64,000 nt of DNA, from NCBI GenBank assembly GCA_964020085.1, contig OZ026598.1:21453129-21517128 (forward strand), read 5' to 3'. A model generated the notes under the pieces. That model searched no databases. It saw only the letters and a list, made by a program, of their open reading frames with translations, and had not been told where the DNA came from. Made by a program: the position numbers and the translations under genes. This DNA is from Micromussa lordhowensis (taxonomy: Eukaryota > Cnidaria > Anthozoa > Scleractinia > Lobophylliidae). Shown here piece by piece: positions 44,638-59,920 of this stretch; within the stretch, counting starts at the first letter, position 1; each line of letters opens with the position of its first letter.

Positions 44638-46814
44638 CCTTGCGGACTGTGATGATAATTGCTCTATAGACACCGCTTTTGTAATTGGGTGCACGAACGG
44701 ACAGTAGAACATACGAACAGTAGAGCATAAACCTAGTCTAACACGCAACTCAGTTGTAAATTATATCGTTCACTCATGATTATATCGTTCACTCAACGAT
44801 CCTAAGATTTGTTACAAGCACAACGTTACATACAAAAGTGTAGTGCCATTGAATTTTAAAGCGTCCATCTTAAGTGTAAACCAACATTTAGAGGCCACTT
44901 AAAGGTTGGATACTTGATTTGTGCTATTAGTTACTATGGGCGACGCGAGGACCGAGCAGAAGCGAGAGGTGCTTATTGCTATTGTGTTTTTGCTGAAACC
45001 TTCGCTCACGTCGTCCTGCATTACACGTGCGAGCCTTGCGTTTATGATTATGCTCGCAAAAAATAAGATTATGCCAGCGCTTATTATTACATGCTTTCGC
45101 ATGATTATGCTTGTACTAATGATTATACTTTCGCGTATGGTTATGTTTTCCTCGCATGCGTAAATCAGCCAGAAAACGATATGAAAGATTCCTTAAAGTG
45201 AAAATTCTCCACTTGTTTTCCTGTTTTTTCTTATGCCACTGACTGGGAGAATTTGATTAGACTATTTTTCTGTAATTAGCACTTGCTTACGTTTCATTAC
45301 CTACATCCTGCTGTGGTTGGGTGTTGGAAGTCAAGAGTGATAACGCTTTTTGTAATATCGACACGAGTGTGTTTACTGGAAAATACACCACTCACAATTG
45401 ATACTAAACTACATTTTGTTCCGAGTGGCGTATTTTCCATATCCTCACTTGTCTGGATGTTGATGACGTAATTTCCCACCTTTTTAAAGTTGTTTTCGAA
45501 AACGGTTAGCGTGTCAATAAAATGGAAATAGAAAAGTACATTGCTGCCACGCTGAATGGTGAGAGGGAATTTCAGCAGAATTGGAATTTTTTCTCACCAG
45601 TTAAGGCGTGGCCACGAAGTAATTTTGCTTTTTTTTTCTTTCCTGCAGGTAACGTTAGTATATGTTAAGTTCTTAAGTAGCGTAAATGTGGTAGAAGTAG
45701 TGGTGTAAGTATTGAACTGTATTGTATTGTAAGTAGTGTAAGCAACTGTTGTTGTACTGTAAATAGTGTGAGTAGCCGTATTGTATTGTAAGTTACGTAA
45801 ATGATTGTAATTCTAATTTAAAAGGGTAGTGAATAAACTTAGAGAAAAAAAAAATATATAGATATAATAAAAAGAAAATTACACAGTAGCTTGAAGATAT
45901 GAATTTTTTTCTTGTATTAAAAACAGTATTTTACTCACTACCTGCACTCGTTTGTAAAATATTGTTTTGAGTAATCGAAGATAAAATTTATATCTTCGCG
46001 CCGCTGTGTAATATCCTCTATATATTTACAAATATATTCAATATAACAACTCGAAGTACCTTGTTTAACCAAATCTCCAAACACCTAGAAGAAAGATGAA
46101 AATATGTAGCGTAACGAAGTACTTTTGACTAGCTTCGAAGTGTGGTCGAAAACTAAAGAGAAAACAGAATAATGAAATTGTAAAAATCTACGCTAATTTT
46201 TACGATCTGTATAGCTCATTGCCCGGCAAAATAATTCTCCCAAAACGTTATCACACTCGGGCAACGATTGGCTATTGTGCCAGTGACGATATGAAGCGAT
46301 ATTAAAAATGAATGATGGATAACCGTCACTCATAACAGAGTCGTTTATGAGGGAGACGTCAGTCGGCAATAGACCATAGTCCTATTCTTGGCATTGGACT
46401 TGAACTAGCTTGCAACTGAGGCTTAGGCGGGTAGTCCTTCCAAATGACATAAATCTCGTTATGAAGACATGATTGATCATCGCAGTTATGCACACAACTT
46501 AAAAAAATCAAATCAAATCACTTTAATAGAATCAACCTCGAGGTTTTTCAGACCCTATTTACAATAATATGAATACGTTAAATACTAAACTACTTAAAAT
46601 ATGAGTAATAAATGTAAGAATAAAAACCAAAGCGTAAACTTAAGCAGTTGTGAAATTAAAGGCTGGAAAAAAATTCAGGCCTGAACATGATGACTAATCC
46701 TGTCTTCATATCTTTCTCCGCAGTTCAAATATATGATCTTTCATTATATTCCCTTGTATTCTTCACCATATATACGGGTATATTAAGAACTCTCAAAGTG
46801 ACCAGTTCCTAGAT

Positions 46815-46886
46815 GGCTTGATAGCTCAGTTGGTAGAGCACTGCACCGGGATTTCAGAGGTCATAGGTTCGAATCCCGTTCAAGCC
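46815..46886 (+). tRNA. tRNA-like sequence, A3 copy
   Basis: The acceptor stem GGCTTGA/TCAAGCC is fully paired in this copy; the T stem has the same mismatch as A2. The anticodon loop is CCGGGAT, with C33. It is more likely a mobile-element head than a functional tRNA. Confidence 0.4.
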
Positions 46887-47293
46887 TGAATTGTTTTCAG
46901 GCTTTAATTTCACAAGTGCTTAAGTTGTGTGCATAACTGCGATGATCAATCATGTCTTCATATCTTTCTCCGCAGTTCAAATACATGATCTTTCATATAT
47001 TCACTTGTATCAGTCTCTTTTAATGAGCCTCCGTTGCAAGGTAGCTCTAATCCAATATCAAGAATACGAACATGGCCTATTTTGTACTTAAGACTGGTTG
47101 CTACCTTTTGTTGATCTCGACATATCAGGGCAACTGTGATTGGGGGAATCTTTTTTTTGTTTGCTTGAAATAACGGAGAAGTTTACGTTTGATTTCATCA
47201 TTTGGGAATGACATAGAAGAAGGGAATATTTATTGTTGAGTTATCTCTTAGTCGGCGCGTCGAGTATGTTGTGGACGGGTCAATGGATCAGTG

Positions 47294-47341
47294 AGTCAGT
47301 GAGTCAGTGAGTCAGTGAGTCAGTGAGTCAGTGAGTCAGTG
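47294..47341. repeat. 8-bp tandem repeat, six units of AGTCAGTG
   Basis: Expanded version of the array at 16653. Variable repeat number between near-identical copies marks it as a usable copy-specific marker. Confidence 0.9.
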
Positions 47342-49111
47342 AGAGATGTATGTATGTCACACCAATCAGATCGGATCTACTATAAACAGCCAATCAAATT
47401 TCTTGTTTTAAAAGTAAATGGTATATGAGAAGATTTGATCCCGATACAGTTCAGAACTGCCATATTTATTCTTCTATAAAAGAGGAGGAAGTATTCATAT
47501 ATTGGGTTTACTTCGGCATTTTCTGTGAGTTAGGCTAAGGATTTTAGTTATGGACGAGATGAGCCTTGAGGTATGAAACAGTGCGTGAGGTAGTTGTATG
47601 CAAATGGAGAGATGTTTTTATTTTTAGTTACAAAGGTAACTTGATATTTTTGTTTTTCACAAGAAGTAAATTCAATTAGACGTCACGCATCGTTGCTTCT
47701 AGTTCTTACGAAATGGTTTAGAGGAGACGAGACTATTTTGATTTGAAAGAGTTCGAACGTTTACAATAGGTACAGGTAACGGTTGCTGTGTTCTTGTTGC
47801 GTGCAAATATAACCAGATATTTTTATTTTTTCGTTACAAAGGGTAATTTGACACTTGCTTTTCACAAGGGAGTAAATTCAATTAGAGCTGGCAAATCATC
47901 ACCACTTGTTCCCACGAGATGCTTGCTATTTTTAGTTACAAATGTTAACTTGATATTTTTGTTTTTCACAAGGAGTAAATTCAATTCGACGTCACGCATC
48001 GTTGCTTCTAGTTCTTACGAAATGTTTTAGAGGAGACGAGACTATTTTGATTTAAAAGAGTTCGAACGTTTACAATAGGTACAGGTAACGATTGTTTTGT
48101 TGTTGTTGCATGGAAATATAACGAGATATTTTATTTTTTAGTTACAAAGGGTGATTCGACACTTGTTTTTCACAAGGGAGTAAATTCAATTAGAGCTGGT
48201 AAATCATCACCACTTGTTCCCACGAGATGCTTGCTATTTTTAGTTACAAATGGTAATTTGACACTTTTGTTTTTCATATGGGAATGAATTAAATTAGGCT
48301 GTCAAAGTGTCAGAGGTGTTTTTTCTCTTTCTTTTTTCGGTAAACTAGTGTTGTTGTGTAAAAAGGGTAAACTTAGGACTCGTATAAAATACGAAAAGTT
48401 CTCTTAACTTGAGTATTTTTGAGCACAAATTCCTCTTGGGGGTTGAAAGGGCTATGAGATCGGCGAGTGACAGGGAGTTATGCATTTGGCGTGTCACACC
48501 AATCACGAAGTGGGTTGCATCAAAGAACGAATCAAATTGCGTGTTAGAAAATAAGATGGTATCTACATTAATTCGGAGACGTGTCAGATTACTGTAGTTT
48601 GTTCAGTAAAACAGTGTACATGTCATCGATTTAGCTTTATGGAGGGGGAATTACATAACGAAAGTAATTTTTGTGATGCTCAACTGCTTGCAACGCGCAC
48701 ACGCCAAGGCCTTCACTTCGCCTCTTTCCACTCTCAACATAAACCAGGCAGCCAGACTTTTAAACCAAAATTGTAAGGCCTACTATTCGTTTATCTTAGA
48801 GATTTAAGATCGTATGTATATCATAAATTCTCACTTTCTTTCGTGCTGTGCATCGTAGCCAAAAACACTTGTCAAATTAACTAAATTGTCACTGTAAACA
48901 CTCCCTTAAATGCTCCTATCTTCATAACCTTTTAATTAAAAAAATAACTCTTGCACGCCTTGCGTGCCTATGTTTCTTCAAGGCGTAAAGAGAGAGACCA
49001 GAACACATTTCATGAACTTAGTTTTATTTGAAGTTCTCTACATGTTGTTTCGTTCATTGTGGTTTTCTTGATTTTGTCCTTGCTTTGAGCATTTATTGTG
49101 ACATGACTGAA

Positions 49112-50024
49112 TCAAAGCTGCTGTTGATTTGGTTCTGTTTTGCAAACATCTTTTGCGGCAGCGCACAGGTCCCTGATATTCTTCTGGCGGCTCTCCAACT
49201 TCTGGAAATCGATACAAAAAAGAGCATAAGGTGGATCATAAGGTCTCCAGCAGTTGTTATCACTTCTTTGATGAATCAATGCTGGCGCTCTTTTTCAGTT
49301 GAAGCCATCATCCATTAAAACCACCCTCAATTTAAGCTTCAAGTATCGTATCAAAGAAATGGCCTTTTATTGGTAGACAACTGATGGTCATTGTCATGAC
49401 GCAAAAGGCTACGATAGCAACCCGTTAAAAGCACCCTCAATTTTAGCTTTAAGTGTTTATGACTTTAAGTGCTTATCGAATTGTAGTTAGTATGGTAAAT
49501 AAAACTGTTAAATTACAACTGGCCAGTCCTGAAACCGTTCCCTCGATTTTTTAAACTCTTCAATTCAGGACTGAAGTGTCCAAAATCCAGTAATTGGTCA
49601 GAGCGTGATGACACTGAAGTGCTTATGGTGCTTGCCCCTTCTCCAGATCGCCAGATGATCTACAGTTCTCCCTTTTGTTTTCTTGCGAGATTTCTGGGGA
49701 AAAAAACGCCTTATTGTCCTCGCGAATAAATGCTCTTCGTAGTTTGAGAGATCCAGGTCACGAGTGATTTTGTTTGGAATTACTGACAGAACAATTGACC
49801 GATTGAGATAAAAATAAGCCTTTCTACTTCTATACAATTGATTGGCAGGTAGTTATAACTACAGACGTTAAGCTCGAGAAACTATTAAGTAAAGTGAAAC
49901 ATACCATTCCCACTGATCGCCTTCCATTGAAATCGGTGTTCTGACCGTAGAGAGCCTCGGTGCTGGGCATCAACCAAGCTGCAGATAAGAGACAAAAAAC
50001 CAATATAAAAGCCTTGCTGTCCAT
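49112..50024 (-). CDS. Small secreted peptide gene, C-x6-C type (A3)
   Basis: Third copy, created by the younger duplication: exon 1 is 49905-50024, exon 2 is 49112-49201, and the optional terminal exon is 49598-49693. It is identical in coding sequence to A2, which is uninformative because the whole block is nearly identical. Confidence 0.5.
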
Positions 50025-51014
50025 TTGTGATAAGCAAGTGAGACACGGGAGTGTATGACTCTGGGAACAGACGTCGACTCTGTGGATGTTTTCTCTTGCA
50101 GACGTCTACTCTGAAACCAAATTTAAAGCAAAGCTTATGCCCATCATTCGTTGCAGGGACTGTAATGTTTCGTGACTTGCTGTGAGCACGGTTTACGTGG
50201 CTGTGTGGACGAAACAGCTTTTCCATTGTGTAGATCTACATAGTAGCTGCGTGCCGGCGCCTCCTAATACGCGGCAGAGTCACTTTGCCGCGTAAAACAA
50301 AGACAGTGGTAGACGTCTGCACGAAGGCTATTGTCTAGAGCGCCTCTGCGGAATTAACACATTGAATCTTTTAGTTTTAACTTCTTAATTCTTCACTCTA
50401 AACAAGGGTGCTTTTTAAACTCTTGGATGTTTCTTTTCTTTTGCTTCAAAAAGACTTCGTAGTCATAAATCTGCCGCCTGCAATTGTATTTCATTCAATT
50501 TTGTATTTTATAATGGGCGGAGAATATAATTATTACAACAAAGGAAACGATTTTTTTGAAGCAATATGTCAAGTTGCGCTCTGATGATCATCTTCCGTGA
50601 TATTTCAACGGTGCCTTTTACTGCACACTTTTGTCTCAACTGTGTGATAAAATAAAGCATCCCAGTTTCATCAACTTCATAAGCATCTGTTACAGATGAG
50701 AAAAATAAAAATTGGAAGACAGGAGACTCATAAATCCTATGCCCATTGAATATTTTCTCGTTATCTTTTAAGGCATCTATGTTTTAAGAATCTGTTGCAT
50801 TATACATAACTTACACGATTTAAGAGAATGGTGGATGCAACTTGAGACCTTGAGACACAGGGCTTTATTTTTCAATACTGTTGGGTTGTTTCCTGTTTTA
50901 AATATGACATAATTGCAGGGAAACCAGGGTCTTAGTTCCTGGCAGCGTATTATCGTAATTTACAACACATCACTTTAATTTCAAATATTGTCAGGTTGTG
51001 GGAGACGTTTCTTC

Positions 51015-51393
51015 TACAGTCGAACCTCAGGAAGCGACCACCTCTCCTCAGCGATCAGTTTTCCAAAATACTAAACGTTTCCTAGTCAAGCCATTATATT
51101 TGGAACCTCTGGTAAACGCCCGCGAGTACTTTTAGAGCTAAAAGTTTGAAATTGTCTTTTGTTTTTCACCTCCCATAAGCGACCACTTCGCAGATAATAG
51201 AGAGGAAATTGCATAATCATGAAGGAGTTGCAACATTATTGTTTTCCTGGGCCGTTCAAGAGACGGAATTTTTCAATGGGATGCACTGGATTTTTTTCTC
51301 AAAATTGACTGTTTACATGGACAAAAATTTTTAAACATGGGGTATGTCTAGGCTTGATATTTTGGGTGATCGCTTACGGGAGGTTCGACTGTA
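51015..51393. mobile_element. TIR element, TACAGTCGAACCT ends (A3)
   Basis: Near-identical copy of the A2 element, carried by the younger duplication. Confidence 0.65.
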
Positions 51394-51620
51394 TTCTAGC
51401 ATTCATTTTCGGCGGAAGCCGAGTGGGTCTTTTTTTTTCCGGGAAGCGTATTATGGAAACTCCACGGATGCTGGGGAAGACTCTGAAAAAATTATAGCCG
51501 CGTTTTACTGGTGTAAATTTACTTTAATGATGCATTCTGATTGCCATCCAGGAATTTTAGTATTACAAATAAGGTATTTAAGTAGTTTTACATGTTTTTC
51601 GTTTAGTTTGCCTATTTCTC

Positions 51621-52265
51621 TTAAAATTCAGCCCTTGTGTCAAATTCTTCTGTTAGTGTTTTACAGGCGCTATCCATAGCGTCACACATGTCCCGGATAG
51701 TCCTTGCACGTTTTGACATCTAAAAAAATTGAACAATAATGGTGATAAGTTTTTCGCTGAGTTAGCCAACGGGTTAGCCTGACTGAGACTTCACAGGCTT
51801 GCCTTGTTATATAAAAGAAAATTAAATCGATCATTACAATAATTTGATATGTTGAAAGCGGAAAGCAAGTTACATGTAAGACTTGTAAGTTCACTGGGAA
51901 TGAAAGAACAAACAATGTGAACCAGCTACATCAACATCAAATTATACTGGATTTGAAAGTTGAAAAAATGCTCGTTACTAGTACCAAGACGGCTGATCGC
52001 TTTCCACAGGGCCTGCAATTAAACTGTGGAGCGATAACTGCGTCTGTTCCAGGCATTATGCAACAGGCTAGGAACAAAAGAAAAAGAAACAAAATACAAG
52101 TCTTGCTGTGCATAACTGATTGGTGTATCCAGCTCTTCTAGCGTCAGTTAATAAGTTGCCCAAAGAGGGGGTCCAAATATAACTGATCATCCTTACCCAG
52201 ATTGCAACGTGGGAGCTGACAATATGTTGCGACATTTTTGGAAGAGGTGACGGCCTCAAGAAGCC
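51621..52265 (-). CDS. Candidate eight-cysteine secreted protein, partial (A3)
   Basis: Exons 52197-52265, 51985-52067 and 51621-51719, as in A2, all open with matching phases and GT-AG boundaries. Only a few bases differ from A2. The start is not identified. Confidence 0.4.
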
Positions 52266-55200
52266 CTTGTGACAGAAACCTTAAATGTATGGTTGAGTGG
52301 TGATTGTGGTGAAATAATCGAAATAGTGCAGGAGCCAAAGCCGAATCGACTTTTAAATGATTACTACATGTAAGTGTGTGACACCTTTGGAAAAAGAGAA
52401 GAACAAACTTTCTGTTTGTTTTTGACATATGGCGTCCATGTGCTTACACTGTCGTTTCATAATTGTTTTTTCTTCAATTTCTGTGAACGAACTGATAGCT
52501 TAATTATATCTGGATCCTAAATACGCGCATGATACGAATGGACTTTTAAATGATTACTAACATGAAAATGCCACTGACATAAAATCATTTTCTCAAAACA
52601 TCTGTTCGTTTAAACAACAAAACAAGATCTAAAGCAAATGTTAGAGAATGCACGCATAGCATAACGGCAGCCTGGAACATAACGTTAGGAAAAATACATG
52701 AAAACAAAAATTATAAACGAGGAGCATAATTGCTCGGGCAGTGCATTTGATATCTTGGAACATTTCATAAGTTTTCAAAAAGGGAAGAAACAAAAAGAAA
52801 ACGACGTGATATGACAAGATTCAGTGTTTTGTTTAAGTTCGAAACTAACTTTCCATTAATAGTCACGAAATTGTGAAATACCAAATAAGTGGAAATGAAA
52901 TTCACTTCTTAATTGACGCCTTCTATCGTGGTACACGCACTCTAAGAGGCAGGTTTTATTATCTTTAAGTAGATTTTCCACGGAAGACACTTGGGAGACT
53001 GCTCAACAACCAGAAGAAGCAAGATGTAAAAATTTCAAGAAGAAGTAATCTAAGCGTCTCTGTATTTCAGTTAACAACATTATTTCAGACCAGATTCGGT
53101 TTTAAGTTAAGTAATGGTGGCGTTTAATCGCTTTTGCTTTTAATGTTTACAGAACAAAGCTACAAAATTTTACAAACATTGTACAATCTGTATAAACGAA
53201 AAGTCATCGGAAAAAAGCGTGGGTTACCCACAATGACCTAAGCTTAAATAATTCGTCAGCAGCCCATGACACCGCCAGGCCCTTCTAAAGGGTGTTTTCT
53301 TTTGTGTTTTTTTCGCACGATGGGAGAAGTACAAAATCAGAAGCAAAAACGAGGATGTCCTAGTAGCAGAGGGCCACAGTGAACTGACTTTGGACTGAAT
53401 TTATAAAATGAATGAGGCTACATTATATAAGACTCCTTTAAAACCTGGGTACCAGCTTGTATTGCCGTATCTATCTCAGAGACAATTTGGGATGAAAATA
53501 AAAGAAATCTTTCAGTATAGCGTGCGGTTATTGGGGACACTTCGCAGGAGAGAAACCCGCAGGATGTGCCGCATGAGCTACTGGGGAGAATGAAAATGAC
53601 AGATACCAGCGTTCTGTTGTCGTTATATCCATTTCTAGTACTCCGTTGTCACTCATCATTTTCTTAGAGCTTGGAAGGTATATTTTCCTGGTGATCTGAT
53701 CAACATGGTAATTCACTATATATGTATTCCCCTTTAAATATGTTAATCCATTGTATATGTTTCTTTTGAAGATGGGTAAATAAAGCTTATTATCAACGGT
53801 GGTGAAAAACCTGCTAAAAAGATTCGGCTCACCATAACTGGGACATCAAAGTTCTATGGAGCAAGACAAGTAGATGGAGGAATTGGAAAGGAGAGTTCTT
53901 ACGAATGACCTTAGTATGCGGTACTCACTATGGTATTGGAATGAATTGTCTGACTGAGGCAGGAGATGAGAGCAGGAGGAGAGGAGAGCAAAAAATCGAT
54001 TGGGTCCCTGAAAAGAACTGAGTAATTTTGGAAAGACATGCCATTTACCAAACGTCCATGCAAAAATTGAGAGTGGAGAGTGGCAGATGCGTTTGAGGCA
54101 AGATAAACATGTCTATAATTTGGAGAGCTGAATGAATTAAATATATTTTATTAGACGTTTTGGTGTGTAGTATCGCTGTATATTTTCACGAGTTGTGCAG
54201 TATTTTGACTCGCCCTACGGGGAAGGGGGGAGGGGGTGGTGGTGGTGCGTCTTATAAAAATGATATGGTGTTAATCGCACCTTTATGGAATAAAATTAAA
54301 TAATTCGTCAATGACCGACGTTAGAGTAATCACAGTATTTTTTTACGGTACTGAGCCAAAATATTTCAGGTACTACGCTTTACTCAGCTGATTTTCATTT
54401 AAAACTTTTTTTTACAGTTAATGTGAGATATACATGTACAGTATTGTCCAAAGTAATGCAAGCGATAATCGACGAATATCGCGTTTTTGATCTCGCCATT
54501 TATCGCCGATAAATCAGCGAAATATCCCAGGAATCGGCGAGCGTCAAAAACGATAAATCAGCGATAAATCGGAGCGATCTTTGGGATATATCGCTGTGAT
54601 ATCGTTCTAGCGAGAATTCGCTGCAACGATATCTCGTAAAGCGAAACGATATATCGTAGCGATATATCGTTGAAGCGAAGTTCACAATAACGATATATCG
54701 TAGGGAAGCGATTGTGTACGATGAATTAGTGTTTAAGTCCATGTACATGTAATGAACACAGCCACAGTCAAGCAATAACTAGTTCGACGAAGCGCAAACC
54801 TTCGCTCTCTTCTGTTTATGAATTGAAGCTACGATCGATTATTCTAAAGTCAAAATAGACTTACCTCGTTACACTTGACGAACAAAGGAACACTCTAATC
54901 TCTCTAAGATTGTTCGAGCTAAGTTAAGTTCTGTGGCTATTTCACTTCGTGACTCACTAAGGCATACCTAACAAAATAAAAAAAATATTGTAACTTGGTT
55001 TGCATATGTCACGTAGTCACAGCTGCCATTAAAAATTGTCATTGGTATTGCATTTGATGATAAAAAATATCTTATTTGGCTTAAGCATACATAACGTGAC
55101 CTTATTCTGGGGCTTTTTCCCGGCCCTCTTCAGAAGTTTCAATGAGCACCCCCCGTCATTTTATATACAGTGGAGTTCATCTCCTCCCTCCATGACCGTA

Positions 55201-58200
55201 TCAATCCCCGCCGTAGTTTAAACTCTCTGTTGCACTTTTTTGAGAGTTTGTATCATGTTATGTAAATAGAACAAAATCTGCAAGTTTTCTACTTTAGTGT
55301 TATAAGATAAAACCAGCCAACATGTTTACATGGCGTTCTACTAAATCATTTTACAACCAATTTTTGAAGCAAACGAATTCTTCATGCACGTCTGACCGCG
55401 GGAAACTCCATACGGTAGTGTCATTTGTTTTATTAAAAAGAAAAAAAAAGGTTCAAGGTTAAAAAAGTTTGTATCGATGATTGGCTCAAAAAAGTGTGTG
55501 AAGGTGTTTGACATGGTTCAGTTCATTTACAAACAATAGTTCGTCCTAAACAGATAGTTTGAAAATTCCATGAACAATGCAGATGAAAACATCACACAAG
55601 AATAAGTAACGGATTTCGTTATTTTCTGTTTTTGTGTAATGAACATATTGCAAAACTTAGACTCAATTTGAAAAGAAACTGCTGAAAAGTATATTGCAGT
55701 TCGTTAGTTTAGATCTTATTCATCAATTGCCTATTGTTACCTCCAATGGGAAAATAACATGAGGCTCTTTCAGATATCTTTGTTTTGCTATTTGAACTCA
55801 AACGGCTAAGTAGACAAACGAAATCCTTCTTTGCATTGTGAAATTAAGTGTCATTGTTACTTTTTGTAATCATCACGGTATAAGTAGATAACTAGTTCGA
55901 AGCTGGTATCCATTTCAGCTGGACGCTTTCCAGTGAAGAAGTAGCCGGTTGTGTACTGGTAAGTGAAACGTAAACTGCAATTTAACAAACGAAGTTGAAC
56001 GATTTCTCGGATTGTTTCGCCATGAAAACAAAAACCCAAGTATGTTTGTATCAAATCTAGTATTTCAGATCACACTTAGTTGGAAGGTGCCTCATGGTAG
56101 CCGGAATAATTAGTTTGATATAATTTCCAATCAGCTGCTTAGAACATTTTCGCTCCAAATAGTTAACTTGCATTTCCGATCTAAAGGCATCTGCTGGAGG
56201 GTGCCGATCAAAGTGTTATATTGCAATAACCGCCCTGTGTTTCAGGACTGTAGCCAGAAAAAATAAGATTGAGGCAATATTTTTTGGTTTGTTTGTTTAT
56301 TTATCTGCTATCTTATTTATCTGCTCTCTTGCAATAAAACGCCAAAACAATAAAAAAAATGAAAAAAAGTGACTGGGCCAGTGCCTCGGTTTGCCTGTTA
56401 CTAACTACTGCCCCAGAAGCGCCTTTATACCAATATTATTGTAGGGTGTTGCTGTGATAGCAGGAAGCCCAAAACGGAAATACTTTGTTGAACTAAGCTA
56501 ACATTTAGCCAATCTTTGACAATGAAATCAAATCCAACCTGCCTTTGAGAGCAGACAGTAAGTCAGTGAGAACTTTCTAACAGTGTGAGCTTCAATTCTC
56601 AGGAATTTAAAACTCAGGCAGATGTAATTGTCTCATTTACTATCATTCTCGACTAATAAAAAAATTATTGCCGAAAACGATTGAACATGCCAATGTTATT
56701 GTCACTGGGCGTGATTCATGTCGAAAGTGATCATTGCAGGGTCTCACTCGTGCATTTTTTTAAAGGCTTAGCCGGAAAACAAGATAGAAGAAATTGTATA
56801 ATCGCAGCTTAAACACAACTCTTGAACAATGGCCCGTTTTTCCTGATATCTTCCAGAGAGAAATTAATATTCATTGTTTCGTTGTATTTGAAAACAACAG
56901 CTAACCTTGAACAAACATAGCTGTAAAAACACACATAGAATAGGTAAAAACTAAAATTAAACAACATTGTGATGTATTGTTCTCTCCGCGGTACCCGTTT
57001 TTTACAACTTCGCGATAAAACGCAGGAAGACTTTAAGAAAGACTTATCTTAACTGCTAATTAATAACAAAGGTCGATGTCGCCTGGTTTTGATACAGCCT
57101 GTATCACAATCTTGGCGGCCCAGACAGCGAGCATTTCATACCTTCCTTCAGAAAATTAAGAGGAGTTAATAGCCCTTTTCACGGTTAACTTTTCTCATTT
57201 GCATCACAATGTTGTTGGTTCTCGCCTTGCTCCGAGGGTTTTTCTCCGCGTTCTCAGGTTTTCTTTCGTCCCTCCGAAAAAAACAGCATCTTTAAATTCT
57301 AATTCGACAGGATAGAGGACTCGCAAGAAGACCAGCTAAGGCTGATATTGCTGCCTCTCTTAAATATTGTAATTTAGTTATTTTATTGTATGTAATCCAA
57401 CGTGGATACGAGGTAATTTCGGGCAGAAAGTTCAGAATTGCTCGAAACTGCATCTCATACATGTTGAATTATATTGTAATGTAAACTAGAAACGTTAATC
57501 TTGAAAAGGGTTATTCTCCACGCAAGTCAAGGAACTTCTGGTGAGCTCTTACTGGATACTTGAATTAATTTACTATTTACTGCAGAAGTATTATAGGATT
57601 TATAACGTTGAAATCTTTTTCTAGGGAGGAAAATTTCAAAACTTATTTTCTTGGCGTATTAGCGACTATTGAGTTAAACTCTTTGTAATAGGAAGTGAGA
57701 ACACACCATGTCTTTTGATCTTCGAGATTATCTTTAAGATTAGGTAAAATCAAGGTAAACATTTTCACTTTTAAAAGTCGCCGAGAATGCTGAAAATGAT
57801 AAAAGGACTTTGGCTTGGCTTTTGAGAAGATAAAATTATCTTTTCAGTTATGACAAGATTATCCTTGACAGGTGACCCTCCATGGATTTTTAATGTGATA
57901 TGTGTGGATTTTTGACAAAGGAAAACCGTATATGTCCAGCGCTACAGTCAAGAAGATTGAAGCTGAGGGTTAACTGTGCCCATTCACTACTGCTAAAGAA
58001 TACCAAATTATCTCAAAAACACCAGACTCGGTTTAGATGGTATCTTACAAGGCGTCATTTAGCCAAAACTTAAAGCGGAGCCCCTGGGCTGGGTTGTTTA
58101 AAGCCGGATTAAATTAACCCATGATAAGCGAGAATTTTGATTTGAGTTTCGTAACTTTGCAGCGAGATTTCTGTTCATATCGTTTGGCTTCTGTTTTGAG

Positions 58201-58472
58201 TAATCTCAAACTACACCAGGTGTCCTTGACCCAAAAGCAGTGAAAAACATTTGTATACAAGAAAAATTGATACTTCGGCTAGCTTAAAATCCCGGGTTAG
58301 CGTTAAGCGGCTTCCGAACCACCCAGTCCTGATTACCAGAAATTGAAACGAAATGAGCCCGCGATCCAATCGAACACAGTAGTTGGTCAGGGGTCAACAT
58401 TAAGAAACACACGTTCTCGATGAGCTCTAAATCTGAGCCCGCGATATGATCACGTGATATTAGTCAGCGGAA

Positions 58473-58507
<35 letters not shown>

Positions 58508-59920
58508 GGATGTCCAATATCAAAGATATACGCTGTAAACCAAGACTGCATGACTTGCTATCAGCTGGAGTATAGCCGCCATGTTCCGCGACGTCGTCGC
58601 TGGGTGCACGCGCCCGCGAGGCATGCCGCTAGCCAAGTTGACCATGAAAAAGGAGTTGCATGGGTTTCTATTTCTATACATGCATGTATCATGTTCCTAC
58701 AGTTATGGGGCTCCGATTGGTGGGGCTCCGCTACAAACTGTAACTTTTTTGAAAGAGCAATTCCTCAGAATAATAAAGAAGAAAGAAGAAGAAAGCCTCT
58801 GCGATTACGATTAAATAGTAGGGATATCGAGCGTATGCTACCGGTGCTGGATTTTGAATAAATAGCCGTTGTATGATTTGAAAAACGCCGCATATTGCAT
58901 CTTTTGGTCTAACTGAAAGTTGCTGTGAAAAGAAAACTAGTTACAATACTAGCTTAAACTATGCAGCACTAAAAGTAATCAGATAATGAGGTTATTCAGA
59001 GCAAAGACGAGTAGTAATGTGCCCATATTTACCATTTCCTTCCACCCGTTTAGTTAAACCACAGATAAACCCTACAACTTTCCGGGGAATGTCATTGGTA
59101 ATTCTTTTGTTCTTTTTTATGTATGCATAGTGATTTCCCGTTGGCAGTTTCACTGTGGGGATAAAGGTCACACAAAACACATTTCCCCATGGGTAAAGTC
59201 CTTCTTTCCCGTGGGCAAAAGGTCTAGTAGAACTGCAACTATTGTTTATCACAACAACGAGTTTAAGTTTATTTAAAACTCCAACCATTTTTTTTTATAC
59301 GGGTCGAAAAGAATTTTTCCCGGTCGGAGCCAAAAACTTGCGAATTTAGTGGTAATTATCAGTGTCTACTTCGTAAAACGCAAAAGAAGGCAAAAGTGTT
59401 AAAGGGCTAAATTAGACTGTTTTGCTAATTTTCATAATTGTTTGATCACTACACAACTCAATATGCATTCGTAATTGTACCCTGGGGATTATGCAAATGA
59501 CAGGATAAAAGAACTTACACATGTTTCGCCCCATCACTCCACTCGAGGCCACGAAAGCGAAGAGGATGGCGATCCACCCACTCAGCTAAAGAGTAAGTCG
59601 GACTTGTTCTAGCTTTCCGCTTCTGTTCTCGCCTGGTGTAAGACTTGTTCCAGGCCAGAGCGATTCCTCATAACTTATTAGCAATACCCAGGGTAGAATA
59701 TCACACTTTTATTTGAAATAATTTTAGTTCGGTTAATTTGACGGAGTTCAATCTTCTTGCTTTTCATGGGTTTCTTCCCTCCCGACTCGACTAGCCATTC
59801 TATTTTCGGGTTGGACTTGTAATACATTCATTTTTTTGTGGCATGTATCAATTAGGATTCTCACTGAAAGTTTACAAGATTGACAAGCAGCACATAAATG
59901 GTCCAAATAGACCATTTTAC

